From Deltaproteobacteria bacterium (lineage in GTDB: Bacteria; Myxococcota_A; Polyangia; Haliangiales; Haliangiaceae): 64,000 bases of DNA. The stretch lies in assembly GCA_025353585.1 (NCBI GenBank), contig JANXOM010000072.1, positions 1 through 64,000 of the forward strand, written 5' to 3'. The first letter of the stretch is position 1. The number at the start of each line of letters is the position of its first letter. The position numbers and the translations under genes were made by a program. Shown here in pieces: positions 9,363-21,683 of this stretch. The notes beneath the pieces are model-generated. The model was not told the DNA's origin and made no database searches. It worked only from the letters and a program-made list of their open reading frames with translations.

Positions 9363-10700
9363 CTACCGCCTGGCGCGCGCGCGGCGGGACGCGTGCAGGC
9401 GGTTCAAGAAGTCGTAGAGCACCATCTCCTGCGCGCGCTGCGAGGCGTGCAGCATCCGGTTCGCGTGCATGTGGCCCACGCTCCACGCGAGGTCGCGGAT
9501 GCGCGGCGCGAGGCGGCCGGCCTCGTCGCGCGCGCGCAGCTCGGCGACGATCGGGGCGAGGGCCTCGTCGCGGGCGGCGAGCAGCGTGAAGCCGGGCTCG
9601 AGGTCGTGCTCGGCGTCGCGCGCGGGATCGCGGGCGAACACGGCGTCGAGGTCGGCCCGCTCGCGGGTGAAGCGCTCGCCGAGCTGCGCCCATAGCGGCG
9701 TGCCGGCGCCGAGCTCCGCACCGATGCGGTCGCGGCCGTCCTTGAAGATCTGCGCGCGGATCTCGGGCGACAACCCGAGCCGCTCGAGGAGCGAGTCGAG
9801 GCCGCGCAGCGCGAGCTTCCAGCGGGCCGTCGCGCCGTCGGCGCCTTCGAGGAGCTCGAGGATGCCGAGCACGGCCTCGCTGTCGCGCCAGAACAGCTGC
9901 TCCACGAGCTCGATGCCGGCGTCGCCGCCGTAGCGCTCGGTCTCGCGGACGTAGCTATCCAGCATGACGGCCCGCGCGACGCCGAGCGCGCTCAGCGGGG
10001 CCAGCGCGCGCTCGAGCGCGGGGAGCACGCGTCCGGCGAGCGCCGCCGGATCGCCGGCGAAGCGCACGCGCACGTGCGGCTCGGGGTCGCTGTAGCGCAG
10101 GAAGAACCAGTGGCTCGCGTCGCCCGCCGCCAGCGCCGCGCGCGCCACGGGCCCGACCGCGTCGATCAGCACGCGATCGCCCGTGGCCTCGCCGCAGTAG
10201 ATCTTCGCGAATAGCCACTCGGAGCCCGGCGGGAACGTGCGGCGGACCGTGGATGCGGCCGGGGTGACCACTGCGGGCGGGGCGGCGCGGGCGCGCGTCA
10301 GCGTCAGCAGGATCTCGTTCGCGTACCCGCCCTCGGGCCCGCGAACCGGGAGCGCGTCCTCGGCCGGGAACATCTCTGTCAGCTCGAGCGCGCCGACGCC
10401 GGACGCCTCGTCGGCGAACGCGGCCGCGAGCAGCGGGTTGTCGAGATCGATCGGGAGCTCGTTGTCGTACGCCGCGATGACAAACATCCGCGGCAGCCGA
10501 TGCGCCGCGCGGACCGCCGCGACGGCCCCGAGCACGCCGGGCTGCTTCGTCGCGTCCTTGTTCGCCGCGCGGACCGCCGTCGTGAGGGCGGCGAGCTCCG
10601 CCCGCTCGAGCCGCCCGCGGTACGCCGAGGTCGCCGACACAAACCCCGCCGACACCGCTCGTTCCGTGCGGCGCGAGCGCGGGCTGCGAGCGACGGGGCG
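9363..10700 (-). pseudogene. 5'-truncated LanB-type lantibiotic dehydratase / thiopeptide-type (SpaB_C-like) protein; upstream limit approximate
   Basis: NELPIDLDNPLL... (end of the LanB N-domain) and FPPGSEWLFAKIYCGEATGDRVLIDAVGPVAR...HWFFLRYSDPEPHVRVRF...DSYVRETERYGG (Lant_dehydr_C type); most of the usual large N-domain is absent. Confidence 0.75.
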
Positions 10701-10775
10701 AGAGGCCGCGCAGGCGGTAGTTGGGGCCGTCGTGAGCCGCGGATCCTCTCGCGGCCGAGACGATGCCGGACCACG

Positions 10776-11291
10776 CTCGGGCGCGGCCTCACGAGCCGAC
10801 TCGTGCACCGGTTGCGCGAGGAGCTCGGCATCACCTACAGCATCGGCGCGACCGCGGACTGGCGCGTCGACAGCGGCGGCCTGTTCGGGATCGCGACGGC
10901 GATCCAGAGCAAGGCGACCGGCACCGGCGTCGGCGAGATCCTGAAGATTGTCGACGGAATGAGCGCCGCCGACCTGACGTCCGCCGAGCTCGACGCCGCC
11001 AAGCAGCACCTGACCCGCGCGCTCCCCGCGCAGTTCGCCACGAACGCCGGCGTCGCGAACGCGTTCGCCCAGCTCGCCCTCTACGGCCTCGGCGATGACT
11101 GGTATGCGCGCTACGCCGACAACGTGCGCAAGGTGACCGCTCGCGACGTGCGCGCGGCGGCGAAGCTCGTGCCGGCGAGCAAGCTGGTCGTGGCGGTCGT
11201 CGGAGACCTCGCCAAGATCCGCCCCGACCTCGACAAACTGGGCCTCGGCGATCCCGAGCTGTTCGACTTATTTGGTCTGCCCGTCAAGTAA
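10776..11291 (+). pseudogene. C-terminal fragment of an M16 (pitrilysin-like) peptidase; upstream limit approximate
   Basis: LGRGLTSRLVHRLREELGITYSIGATADWRVDSGGLFGIATAIQ is a mid-C-domain M16 motif; no HxxEH catalytic domain in frame upstream. Confidence 0.75.
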
Positions 11292-11294
11292 CGC

Positions 11295-12359
11295 GTGCTA
11301 GCCTGGTCCGACGTGAAGACCATCGGGGTCGATCTCTGGGACGGCCAGGTCCGCGGCAACGGCCGCAACGTCGCCACGATCATGCGCCCCGCTCAGCGCG
11401 TGCCGACCGCGCCGCGCGAGTCGGCGCGCGAGCTGTTCGTCCGCGGCTACGCCAAGCTCGCGCACCAGGCTCGCGGCGTCGAGGAGCCGGGGCTCGCCAT
11501 CCTCGCCGTCGACGAGAGCACCGGGCGCCCGGCCGGCATGGTGAAGCTCGTCGCGCGGGTCGGGCGGCCGGTCGCCGCGATCGTCGGGCGCCACGATCAC
11601 TGCGATCTGTTCCTGCAGGGCAGCGAGCGCCTCGCGCTCCGCCAGCTCGCGGTCGTCCTCGATCCCGTCACGAGCTGGAAGCGCGGCGACACGGCCGTGC
11701 GCTACCGCGTGATGGATCTGCGCACGCACGACGGCATGCTCGACGAGGAGGGTCGCACCTTGCGCGGCCTGCGCGCCGAGGGCCCGGCCGTGCTGCGCTG
11801 CGGCGGCTACACGCTGTTCATCACGCAGCTCGGCGATCCGAGCGACTACCCGGAGCGCGCGAGCGACGCGTGGCAAATGCTGCCGGAGCGCGTGTACTTC
11901 GACGAGCTCGCCCTCTCGGCGGACGGCTCGCTGCCGTCGTTTCGCATGCCGAACCACCGCGAAACCCGGCAGAGCGTCATCATCCGCACGCAGGGGCCGC
12001 GCGACACGCACCACGGCATCGAGCGGGCCGGCGCCACCGACGAGGTCGCCGGGAAGCTCGAGATCATCGGGCCGAACCGCCGCGCGCTGTTCACGATCGG
12101 CCAGAGCGCGCTCCGGGACGGCGTCCTGATCGGCCGCTACGACCGCTGCGACGCAGCGTCGGCGATCGACGACGGCTCGATGTCCCGGGTCCACGCGCTG
12201 CTGGTGCACGAGGACGACCGCCTGCTGGCGATCGACACGGCGAGCTGCAACGGCACGCGGATCGTCGGCGCCGAGAAGCAGCGGGTCAACGTGCTCGAGC
12301 CGGGCTGCGAGATCGGTCTCGGCAAGCACACGATCGCGCGCTGGCGCTGGCTGTCGTAG
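11295..12359 (+). CDS. FHA-domain protein (C-terminal canonical FHA, possible degenerate N-terminal FHA)
   Basis: GVLIGRYDRCDAASAIDDGSMSRVHALLVHEDDRLLAIDTASCNGTRI. Confidence 0.88.
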   Translation: MLAWSDVKTIGVDLWDGQVRGNGRNVATIMRPAQRVPTAPRESARELFVRGYAKLAHQARGVEEPGLAILAVDESTGRPAGMVKLVARVGRPVAAIVGRHDHCDLFLQGSERLALRQLAVVLDPVTSWKRGDTAVRYRVMDLRTHDGMLDEEGRTLRGLRAEGPAVLRCGGYTLFITQLGDPSDYPERASDAWQMLPERVYFDELALSADGSLPSFRMPNHRETRQSVIIRTQGPRDTHHGIERAGATDEVAGKLEIIGPNRRALFTIGQSALRDGVLIGRYDRCDAASAIDDGSMSRVHALLVHEDDRLLAIDTASCNGTRIVGAEKQRVNVLEPGCEIGLGKHTIARWRWLS

Positions 12360-12369
12360 TCTTCGCGCG

Positions 12370-13275
12370 GTGAGGTTCGCGCTGGTCGTTCTTGTCGCGG
12401 CGCTCGGCGTGGCCGGCTGCGGCTCGGCCCAGCACCCGGGCACCACGGACGACGACGACGAGGTGCGCGCCGACAACGCGCCGTTCGGCGGCCCGGGGAA
12501 CGCGGCGAAGAAGTTCGTCCCGACCTCGTTCGCGGCCAAGGTCACGGGCGCGGGGCGGCCGGTCATCTTCATCGCCGGCCTCGGGTGCCCGGGGGACGTC
12601 TGGGACGAGACCGTCGCGCACCTCGGGCCGGGCGTCGAGGCGCACGTGCTCACGCTCTCCGGCTTCGCCGGTCGGCCGCGCATCGACAAGCCGCTCGGCA
12701 AGACCGTGCGCAAGGAGCTCGTCCGCTACATCCGCGCGCGCGGGCTCGAGGCGCCGATCATCGTCGGCCACAGCTTCGGCGGGTTCATCGCGTACTGGGT
12801 CGCGGAGTCGGCGCCGAAGCGCGTCGGCGGGGTCATCGTCGTCGACGCCGGGCTCGCCCTGTCGGACACCGACCCGGACACCGCGGAGCAGCTGCGCAAG
12901 CTCTGGACGCAGGCCGACGACGACCAGTTCACCCAGCAGGTGCGCGACGTGTTCTCGGGAATGGCGACCGACCCGAAGCGCATGGCGCACACCGTCGACG
13001 CCGTCGCGAAGTCCGACCGGTTCGCGATGGGGGACGCGATCTACGAGAACTCGACGACGGATCTGCGCGCGAAGGTGGCGCGGATCACGGCGCCGCTGCT
13101 CGTGGTGCTCGCGGACGGCGGGCAGCAGCAGCAGATCCGCGCGCAGGTCGACGTGATTCCGGATCACAAGGTCGTCGTGCTCCCGCACACGAAACACTTC
13201 GTCATGTTCGACGACCCGGCGGGCTTCTTTCACACCGTCGACGCGTTCCTCTCTGCCCACCCTGCGCCGCGATAG
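12370..13275 (+). CDS. Alpha/beta hydrolase, probable lipoprotein
   Basis: VVLVAALGVAGCGS lipobox; PVIFIAGLGCPGDVWDETV...IIVGHSFGGFIAYW nucleophile elbow. Confidence 0.92.
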   Translation: MRFALVVLVAALGVAGCGSAQHPGTTDDDDEVRADNAPFGGPGNAAKKFVPTSFAAKVTGAGRPVIFIAGLGCPGDVWDETVAHLGPGVEAHVLTLSGFAGRPRIDKPLGKTVRKELVRYIRARGLEAPIIVGHSFGGFIAYWVAESAPKRVGGVIVVDAGLALSDTDPDTAEQLRKLWTQADDDQFTQQVRDVFSGMATDPKRMAHTVDAVAKSDRFAMGDAIYENSTTDLRAKVARITAPLLVVLADGGQQQQIRAQVDVIPDHKVVVLPHTKHFVMFDDPAGFFHTVDAFLSAHPAPR

Positions 13276-13292
13276 CGGTAAAGTTCGCCTCG

Positions 13293-16200
13293 GTGGCGGC
13301 GCCTCCTTCTGACAGCAACGAGCGAGCCACGCGGCTCGGGCGGCCGAAACACGCCTCGGCCCTGGCGAAGCCGTCGTCGTCACTCGACAACGCCGAGACC
13401 GTCGACGCGGCGGGGATCGTGGCCGACGCGCCGGTCTCCGAGCTGCCGTACGGCGGCATGATCGGCCGCTACCTCGTGCTCTCCGTGCTCGGGCGCGGCG
13501 GCATGGGCGTGGTCTACGCGGCGTACGATCCGGTGCTCGACCGCAAGATCGCGGTGAAGCTCCTGCGCTACGTGCTCGCCGACGGTGAGAGCGAGGGCCG
13601 CGCGCGGATGCAGCGCGAGGCGCAGGCGCTCGGGCGGCTGAATCACCCGAACGTGATCACGGTGCACGACGTCGGCGAGCACCAAGGCTCGATGTACATC
13701 GCGATGGAGATCGTCGAGGGCGGCACGCTGCGCGACTGGCAGGACGACAAGTCGTGGCGCGAGATCGTCGAGGCGTACCTGTCCGCCGCGCGCGGGGTGG
13801 CGGCGGCGCACGCGGCGAGCCTCGTCCACCGCGATCTGAAGCCCGAGAACGTGCTGATGGGCCACGACGGCCGTGTTCGCGTCACGGACTTCGGCCTCGC
13901 CCGCCTCGGCGCGCTGCCCCAGCCCGCGGACCCGCGCCAGCACCTGTTGTCGCCGACCGCGTCGGTCTCCGGCAGCCTGACCATCGCGGGCGCGGTGATG
14001 GGCACGCCGTTCTACATGGCGCCCGAGCAGATCGATGGCGGCGTCGTGGATGCGCGCAGCGATCAGTTCTCGCTCTGCATCGCGCTGTGGGAGGCGCTGT
14101 ATCGCCAGCAGCCGTTCCCGGGGACGATGCTCGCGCTGCGGAGCGCGGCGATGAAGGCCGAGCCCCCCGTGCCGCCGGCCAAGACACAGGTGCCCCGCGC
14201 GATCGGCCGGGCCCTGGTGCGCGGGCTGGCCGGCGAGCCAGATGCGCGCTGGCCGACCCTCGATGACCTCGCGGCCGAGCTGCGCCGGTCGGCCCAGCGG
14301 GGGGGCTCGCGGCGCGCGGCCTTCGCCATCGGGCTCGCCCTCGTGGCCGCGCTCGCCCTCGTGTTCGCGCTCGGACATCGCGCCGGCGCCGGCACCGAGA
14401 CGGATTGCGCCTCGGCGGCCAAGCCGGCCGAGTCCTTGTGGACGCCGGAGGTGCGCGCCGACATCGCCCGCGGCTTCGCGGAGACCGGCGCGCCGTTCGC
14501 CGCCGCGGCGGCCGCCTCGCTGGATCGCGGGATCACGACGTGGCGCGCACACTGGCAAGGCGATGCGGTGGCGAGCTGCGCGGCGACCCGGGCCGGCGCG
14601 CAGAGCGACGCGATGCTCGATCTCCGGACCGCGTGCCTCGAGCGGCGACGCATCGAGATGGCGACGTTCGTGGCGGCCCTCGGCCACGCCGACCGCGCCC
14701 TCGTCGCGCGCGCACCGGAGATGGCGTTGCCCGATCTCGACACCTGCGCGGACACGGCGGCCCTCGGCGGGGTCGTTCCCGCGCCACGCGATCCGGCGGT
14801 CCACGTCGCGCAGCAGCGCGTCGAGACCCGGCTCGACGCGCTCGAGCGCGAGTCGCTGCACGGGTTCTCCCTGCCGCGCGCGCATTCGGCCATCGTGGAT
14901 GCAACGCTGGCCGTCATCGACGCCACGGCGGTCGGCTGGGCCCCGCTCCTCGCGCGCGCGCGCCGCGATCTGGCCGAGGTGCAGCACCAGCTGGGCGCGG
15001 GCAAGGACGCGCGGGCCACGCTGATGGCGGCCGCGGCGGCGTCGGAAGCGGCGATGGATCTCGACGGGCTCGTCGATGCCGAGCTGCAGCTGATCGACAA
15101 CGAGACGCGGCTGACCTCGGACTTCGAGCTCGCGGAGGGGTGGGGCATGCTCGCGGCCGGCGCCCTCGAGCGGCTCGGCCCGCGTGTCGATAAGGAGATG
15201 CGGCTCGCGCGCGAGCGTGGCTATGCGCTCCAGCGCGCCGGTCACCCGCGGCGTGGAACGGCGCAGTTCAAGGCCGCGCTGGCCCTCGCGCGGAGCCGGG
15301 GCACGCCGCTCGAGCTCATGACGATCCTCAACGAGCTCGCGGGCGCCGAGGGCGAGGCGGGGTTGCCCGAGGAGTCCATCGCGCACGCGAACGAGGCGCT
15401 CGCGATCGCGAAGGTCGAGCTCGGCGATCACCACCCGATCGTCGCGGCCATCGAGCACGATCTCGGCGCGGCGGCGATCCGCGAGGGCCACGCGGCGGAC
15501 GCGGTCTCGCACCTGCAGCGCGCGCTGGCGCTGCGGCAGGAGCTCCTCGGCGCGGACTCGCTCCCCGCGGCGATGACCGAGGAGACGCTCGGCATCGCGG
15601 AGCTCGCGCTCGATCAGATCGACGCGTCGACCCAGCATACGACCGAGGCGCTCGCGACGCTCGAGGCCCGCCTCGGTCCGGATCATCCGGACGTGGCGAA
15701 CGCGCTCAACGACGTCGGCGGCGCGTATCACCGCGCGGGGCTCTACGAGCGGGCCCTCGCGAACTGCCAGCGCACGCTCGCGATGCGCGAACGCGTGCTC
15801 GGACCGAATCATCCCGACGTCGGACAGAGCCTCGTCAACATGGCCATCGAGGCCAAGGCGCTCGATCGCTGGGACGTCGTGTTCCCCGCGTACGACCGCG
15901 CGATCCCGATCTTCGAGAAGGCGTACGGCACGGACAGCGCCGACGTCGGCCTCGTCTATCTCAACCACGCCGAGGCGCTGCGCGTGCACGGCGATCTGGA
16001 CACCGCCGGTGCCGAGTACAAGCGCGCGCAGGCCGCGCTCGTGAAGTCCCTCGGCGAGGACACGCCGCTCCTCGCGCACATCTGGAACGGCACGGGGCAG
16101 CTCGCGCTCGCCCGCGGCAATCTCGACGACGCGCGGCCGCTCCTGGAACGCGCGGTGACGATCCGCGAGAAGGACGCGGGCGACGCCATCGCGCTCGCCG

Positions 16201-16355
16201 AGAGCCGGTTCGCGCTGGCCCGGGCGCTGCCGGCTGCCGCGCATGCGCGCGCCGCGACGCTCGCGCGGCAGGCGCTCGTCGCGTATCGCACCGGCGGCAA
16301 GCCGTTCGATCCGCAGCGGGCTGGCGTCGACGCGTGGCTCGCCGCGCACCCGTGA
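13293..16355 (+). CDS. Ser/Thr protein kinase with C-terminal TPR array
   Basis: YLVLSVLGRGGMGVVYAAYDPVLDRKIAVKLL...HRDLKPENVLMG...DFGLARLG...APEQ; TM segment about 14320-14380 nt; TPR repeats (ALAIAKVELGDHHP...; ALANCQRTLAMRERVLGPNHPDV). Confidence 0.95.
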   Translation: MAAPPSDSNERATRLGRPKHASALAKPSSSLDNAETVDAAGIVADAPVSELPYGGMIGRYLVLSVLGRGGMGVVYAAYDPVLDRKIAVKLLRYVLADGESEGRARMQREAQALGRLNHPNVITVHDVGEHQGSMYIAMEIVEGGTLRDWQDDKSWREIVEAYLSAARGVAAAHAASLVHRDLKPENVLMGHDGRVRVTDFGLARLGALPQPADPRQHLLSPTASVSGSLTIAGAVMGTPFYMAPEQIDGGVVDARSDQFSLCIALWEALYRQQPFPGTMLALRSAAMKAEPPVPPAKTQVPRAIGRALVRGLAGEPDARWPTLDDLAAELRRSAQRGGSRRAAFAIGLALVAALALVFALGHRAGAGTETDCASAAKPAESLWTPEVRADIARGFAETGAPFAAAAAASLDRGITTWRAHWQGDAVASCAATRAGAQSDAMLDLRTACLERRRIEMATFVAALGHADRALVARAPEMALPDLDTCADTAALGGVVPAPRDPAVHVAQQRVETRLDALERESLHGFSLPRAHSAIVDATLAVIDATAVGWAPLLARARRDLAEVQHQLGAGKDARATLMAAAAASEAAMDLDGLVDAELQLIDNETRLTSDFELAEGWGMLAAGALERLGPRVDKEMRLARERGYALQRAGHPRRGTAQFKAALALARSRGTPLELMTILNELAGAEGEAGLPEESIAHANEALAIAKVELGDHHPIVAAIEHDLGAAAIREGHAADAVSHLQRALALRQELLGADSLPAAMTEETLGIAELALDQIDASTQHTTEALATLEARLGPDHPDVANALNDVGGAYHRAGLYERALANCQRTLAMRERVLGPNHPDVGQSLVNMAIEAKALDRWDVVFPAYDRAIPIFEKAYGTDSADVGLVYLNHAEALRVHGDLDTAGAEYKRAQAALVKSLGEDTPLLAHIWNGTGQLALARGNLDDARPLLERAVTIREKDAGDAIALAESRFALARALPAAAHARAATLARQALVAYRTGGKPFDPQRAGVDAWLAAHP

Positions 16356-16366
16356 CCACACCGTCC

Positions 16367-17170
16367 ATGGCAACCATCGAGCTCAACGGCACGCGGCTGT
16401 ATTACGAGGACACCGGCCCGGGCTCGACCGGCGAGACCATGGCGTTCTCGCACGGGCTCCTCTGGAGCACCGAGCTCTTCGCGCCGCAGATCGCCGCGCT
16501 GCGCGGGCGCTATCGCTGCATCGCGTGGGATCACCGCGGGCAAGGGCGGAGCGCCGCCGATCACCGGCACTCGATCGGGATCGAGCTCGTCGCGCAGGAC
16601 GCGACGCTCCTCCTCGAGCAGCTCGTCGACGGCCCGGTGCACCTCGCCGGGCTCTCCATGGGCGGCTTCGTCGCGATGCGGATCGCGGCGCGCCGACCGG
16701 AGCTCGTGCGCTCGCTCCTGCTCATGGAGACGTCCGCCGAGCCCGAGCCGATCGCGAACGCGCCGAAATACCGCCTGCTCGCCGCGGTCTCGCGGTGGGT
16801 CGGCATGCGAATCGTGGCGGACCGCGTGGCCGCGATCATGTTCGGGAAGACGCTCCTGTCGGACGCAGCGCGTCGCGCCGAGCTCGCGGGTTACGTCGCG
16901 ATCCTGACGCGGCGGCGCGATATCTGGCGCGCCACGCACGGCGTCATCGATCGCGCCGGGGTGGAGAACGAGCTCGGGCGCATCACGGCGCCGACGCTGG
17001 TCGTCGTCGGGGACGAGGACGTAGCGACGGTCCCGGCGAAGGCCGCACGCATCGTGGCGGGCATCGCGGGCGCGCGGCTCGTCACCATCGCGGGCGCGGG
17101 GCATTCCTCGACGGTCGAGCAGCCCGCCGCGGTCACGGCGGCGCTCGCGTCTTTTCTCGCCTCGCTTTGA
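16367..17170 (+). CDS. Alpha/beta hydrolase (3-oxoadipate enol-lactonase-like)
   Basis: MATIELNGTRLYYEDTGPGS...HGLLWSTELF...LAGLSMGGFVAMRIAARRPELVRSL...AGAGHSS. Confidence 0.92.
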   Translation: MATIELNGTRLYYEDTGPGSTGETMAFSHGLLWSTELFAPQIAALRGRYRCIAWDHRGQGRSAADHRHSIGIELVAQDATLLLEQLVDGPVHLAGLSMGGFVAMRIAARRPELVRSLLLMETSAEPEPIANAPKYRLLAAVSRWVGMRIVADRVAAIMFGKTLLSDAARRAELAGYVAILTRRRDIWRATHGVIDRAGVENELGRITAPTLVVVGDEDVATVPAKAARIVAGIAGARLVTIAGAGHSSTVEQPAAVTAALASFLASL

Positions 17171-17305
17171 CGGGGCGACGGTGAGATCGACGGGCCTCTC
17201 GGACGCGTGTTGCTCGCGCCGCCCGGTTATCATCTGGTCGGCGCTGACCGTCGGGTGCGGCTCACGCACGACGCGCCTCGCCACCACTGCCGCCCCTCGA
17301 TCGAC

Positions 17306-18931
17306 GTGCTCCACGAATCCACCGCTCTCGCGTACCCGCCGCGCGTCCTCATCATCGATGACAGCGCGCCGTATCGCTCGGCGCTCGCCGCCGCGCTCGC
17401 GGAGGCGGGCTACGAGGTCGACACGGCCGTGTGCGGCGTCGAGGGCCTCCGCGCGGCGGCCTCGCATCGCCCGGCGCTGATGATCGTCGATGGCGTGATG
17501 CCGGACATGGACGGCGTGACGCTGATCCGCCGCGTGCGCCTGGACCCGGCGCTGCGCACCACGCCGTGCGTGCTCCTCACCGGGTCGGACAGCACGGACG
17601 CCGAGCTCCGCGCTCTCGACGCCGGCGCCGATGCGTTCGTGCGCAAGGAGTCCGACCTCGACGTCGTGATCGCGCGCGTCGCGGCGGTCCTGCGCGCGGC
17701 CCCCGAGGAGCGGGCGAGCGAGGCGGCCGAGTCGAGCAAGCCGCGCCGGCTGCTCGCGGTCGACGACGATCGCGGCTACCTCGAGGTGCTCGCCGATGCG
17801 CTCGGCGCGCTGGGCTATGACGTCGTGCTCGCGCTCTCGGGCGCCGAGGCCATCGATGTCCTCGCGCGCGAAGACATCGACTGCATCCTCCTCGACCGGT
17901 CCATGCCCGGCCTGTCGGGCCTCGAGACGTGTCGCCGCATCAAGGCGGCCCCGGTCGTGCGCGACATCCCGCTCGTGATGCTGACCGGGACCACCGGCCG
18001 CGACTCCACGATCGAGGCCCTCGATGCGGGCGCCGACGACTTCCTCATCAAGACCGCCGAGCTCTCTGTCCTCACGGCGCGCATCCACGCGCAACTCCGG
18101 CGCAAGCAGTTCGAGGACGAGCATCGCCGGGTCCGCGAGCGGCTCCTGCGCAGCGAGATGGCCGCGGCTGAGGAGCGCGCCGCCCGGGAAGCCGCCGAGG
18201 CGCGCGCCGCGTTCGCCGAGGAGGTCGCCTCTGCCGCCCGCGAGCTCGAGGCCGCGAACCGCGAGCTCGAGTCGTTCAGCTATTCGGTGTCGCATGACCT
18301 GCGCGCGCCGCTGCGCACGATCACCGCGTTCACCCAGGCGATCGCCGAGGATCTCGATGACAAGCTCGACGAACAATCCCGTGACCACCTGCGTCGCGTG
18401 CTCGGCGCGACCTCGCGGATGTCCGATCTCATCGACGCGCTGCTCGAGCTCGCGCGGATCCACCGCCAGCCGATCGCGCGGCGTCGGGTCGATGTTTCGG
18501 CGATCGCCGTCTCCATCCTCGAGGAGCTGCATCGCCGCGACCCCGCCCGTCACGTCACCGTCACCGTCGCGCCTGGTCTCGCGGCGACCGGGGACGAGCG
18601 CCTTGTCCGCATCTTGCTCGACAACCTCCTCGGCAACGCGTGGAAGTTCACGGCCAAGCGTCCTCACGCACATCTCACCGTGGGGCGCGGGGCCCCCGCG
18701 GCGGGCGTCGCGTCGTTCTTCGTGCGCGACGATGGCATCGGCTTCGAGATGGCCCGGGCCGAGCGCCTCTTCGCCGCGTTTCAGCGGCTGCACACCGCCA
18801 CGGAGTACCAGGGCACGGGCATCGGGCTCGCGACCGTGAGGCGAATCGCCGAGCGCCATGGCGGTCGCGTGTGGGCAGAAGCGTCGCCCGAGCAAGGCGC
18901 GACCTTCTACTTCACCCTCGCTGCACAGTGA
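17306..18931 (+). CDS. Hybrid sensor histidine kinase (REC-REC-HisKA-HATPase)
   Basis: VLIIDDSAPYRSAL...LLAVDDDRGYLEV... then SYSVSHDLRAPLRTI and HATPase motifs. Confidence 0.93.
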   Translation: MLHESTALAYPPRVLIIDDSAPYRSALAAALAEAGYEVDTAVCGVEGLRAAASHRPALMIVDGVMPDMDGVTLIRRVRLDPALRTTPCVLLTGSDSTDAELRALDAGADAFVRKESDLDVVIARVAAVLRAAPEERASEAAESSKPRRLLAVDDDRGYLEVLADALGALGYDVVLALSGAEAIDVLAREDIDCILLDRSMPGLSGLETCRRIKAAPVVRDIPLVMLTGTTGRDSTIEALDAGADDFLIKTAELSVLTARIHAQLRRKQFEDEHRRVRERLLRSEMAAAEERAAREAAEARAAFAEEVASAARELEAANRELESFSYSVSHDLRAPLRTITAFTQAIAEDLDDKLDEQSRDHLRRVLGATSRMSDLIDALLELARIHRQPIARRRVDVSAIAVSILEELHRRDPARHVTVTVAPGLAATGDERLVRILLDNLLGNAWKFTAKRPHAHLTVGRGAPAAGVASFFVRDDGIGFEMARAERLFAAFQRLHTATEYQGTGIGLATVRRIAERHGGRVWAEASPEQGATFYFTLAAQ

Positions 18932-18954
18932 GCTAACGTGGCGGAGGGGGGGGC

Positions 18955-21302
<2,348 letters not shown>

Positions 21303-21303
<1 letters not shown>

Positions 21304-21683
21304 TGGGCGCGCCGATCCTCGTCGTCGACGACAACGCGACCAACCTCAAGCTGATCGCGTACCTCGTGCGCGCGCATGGCTACGACGTGCACACGGCCGC
21401 CGATGCGGAGGCCGCGCTCGCCGAGGTCGCGACGTTCAAGCCGCGCCTCGTCCTCATGGACCTGCAGCTCCCGGGCATCGACGGGCTGGAGCTCACGCGC
21501 CGGCTCAAGGCGGATCCCGCGACGCGCAGCATCGTCATCATCGCCGTGACGGCGTACGCGATGAAGGGCGACCAGGACCGCGCGCGCGAGGCGGGCTGCG
21601 ACGACTACGTCACCAAGCCGATCGATACGCGGGCGCTGCCGGCGCTGATCGCGCAGCACCTGGCGCGGACGGAGCCGCCGTGA
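21303..21683 (+). CDS. Single-domain response regulator (CheY/DivK-like)
   Basis: PILVVDDNATNLKLIAYLVRAHGYDVHTAADAEAALAE...LVLMDLQLPGIDGLEL...KPIDTRAL; ATGA overlap with the preceding gene. Confidence 0.96.

Noticed and set aside
12585-13290. N-terminal 236 aa of the 1256-aa kinase ORF
   Set aside because: Overlaps the alpha/beta hydrolase out of frame; GTG at 13293 is a better start just before the kinase domain
13380-16373. 997-aa minus-strand ORF
   Set aside because: Antisense shadow of the clear Ser/Thr kinase-TPR gene; extreme Arg content and no recognisable domain
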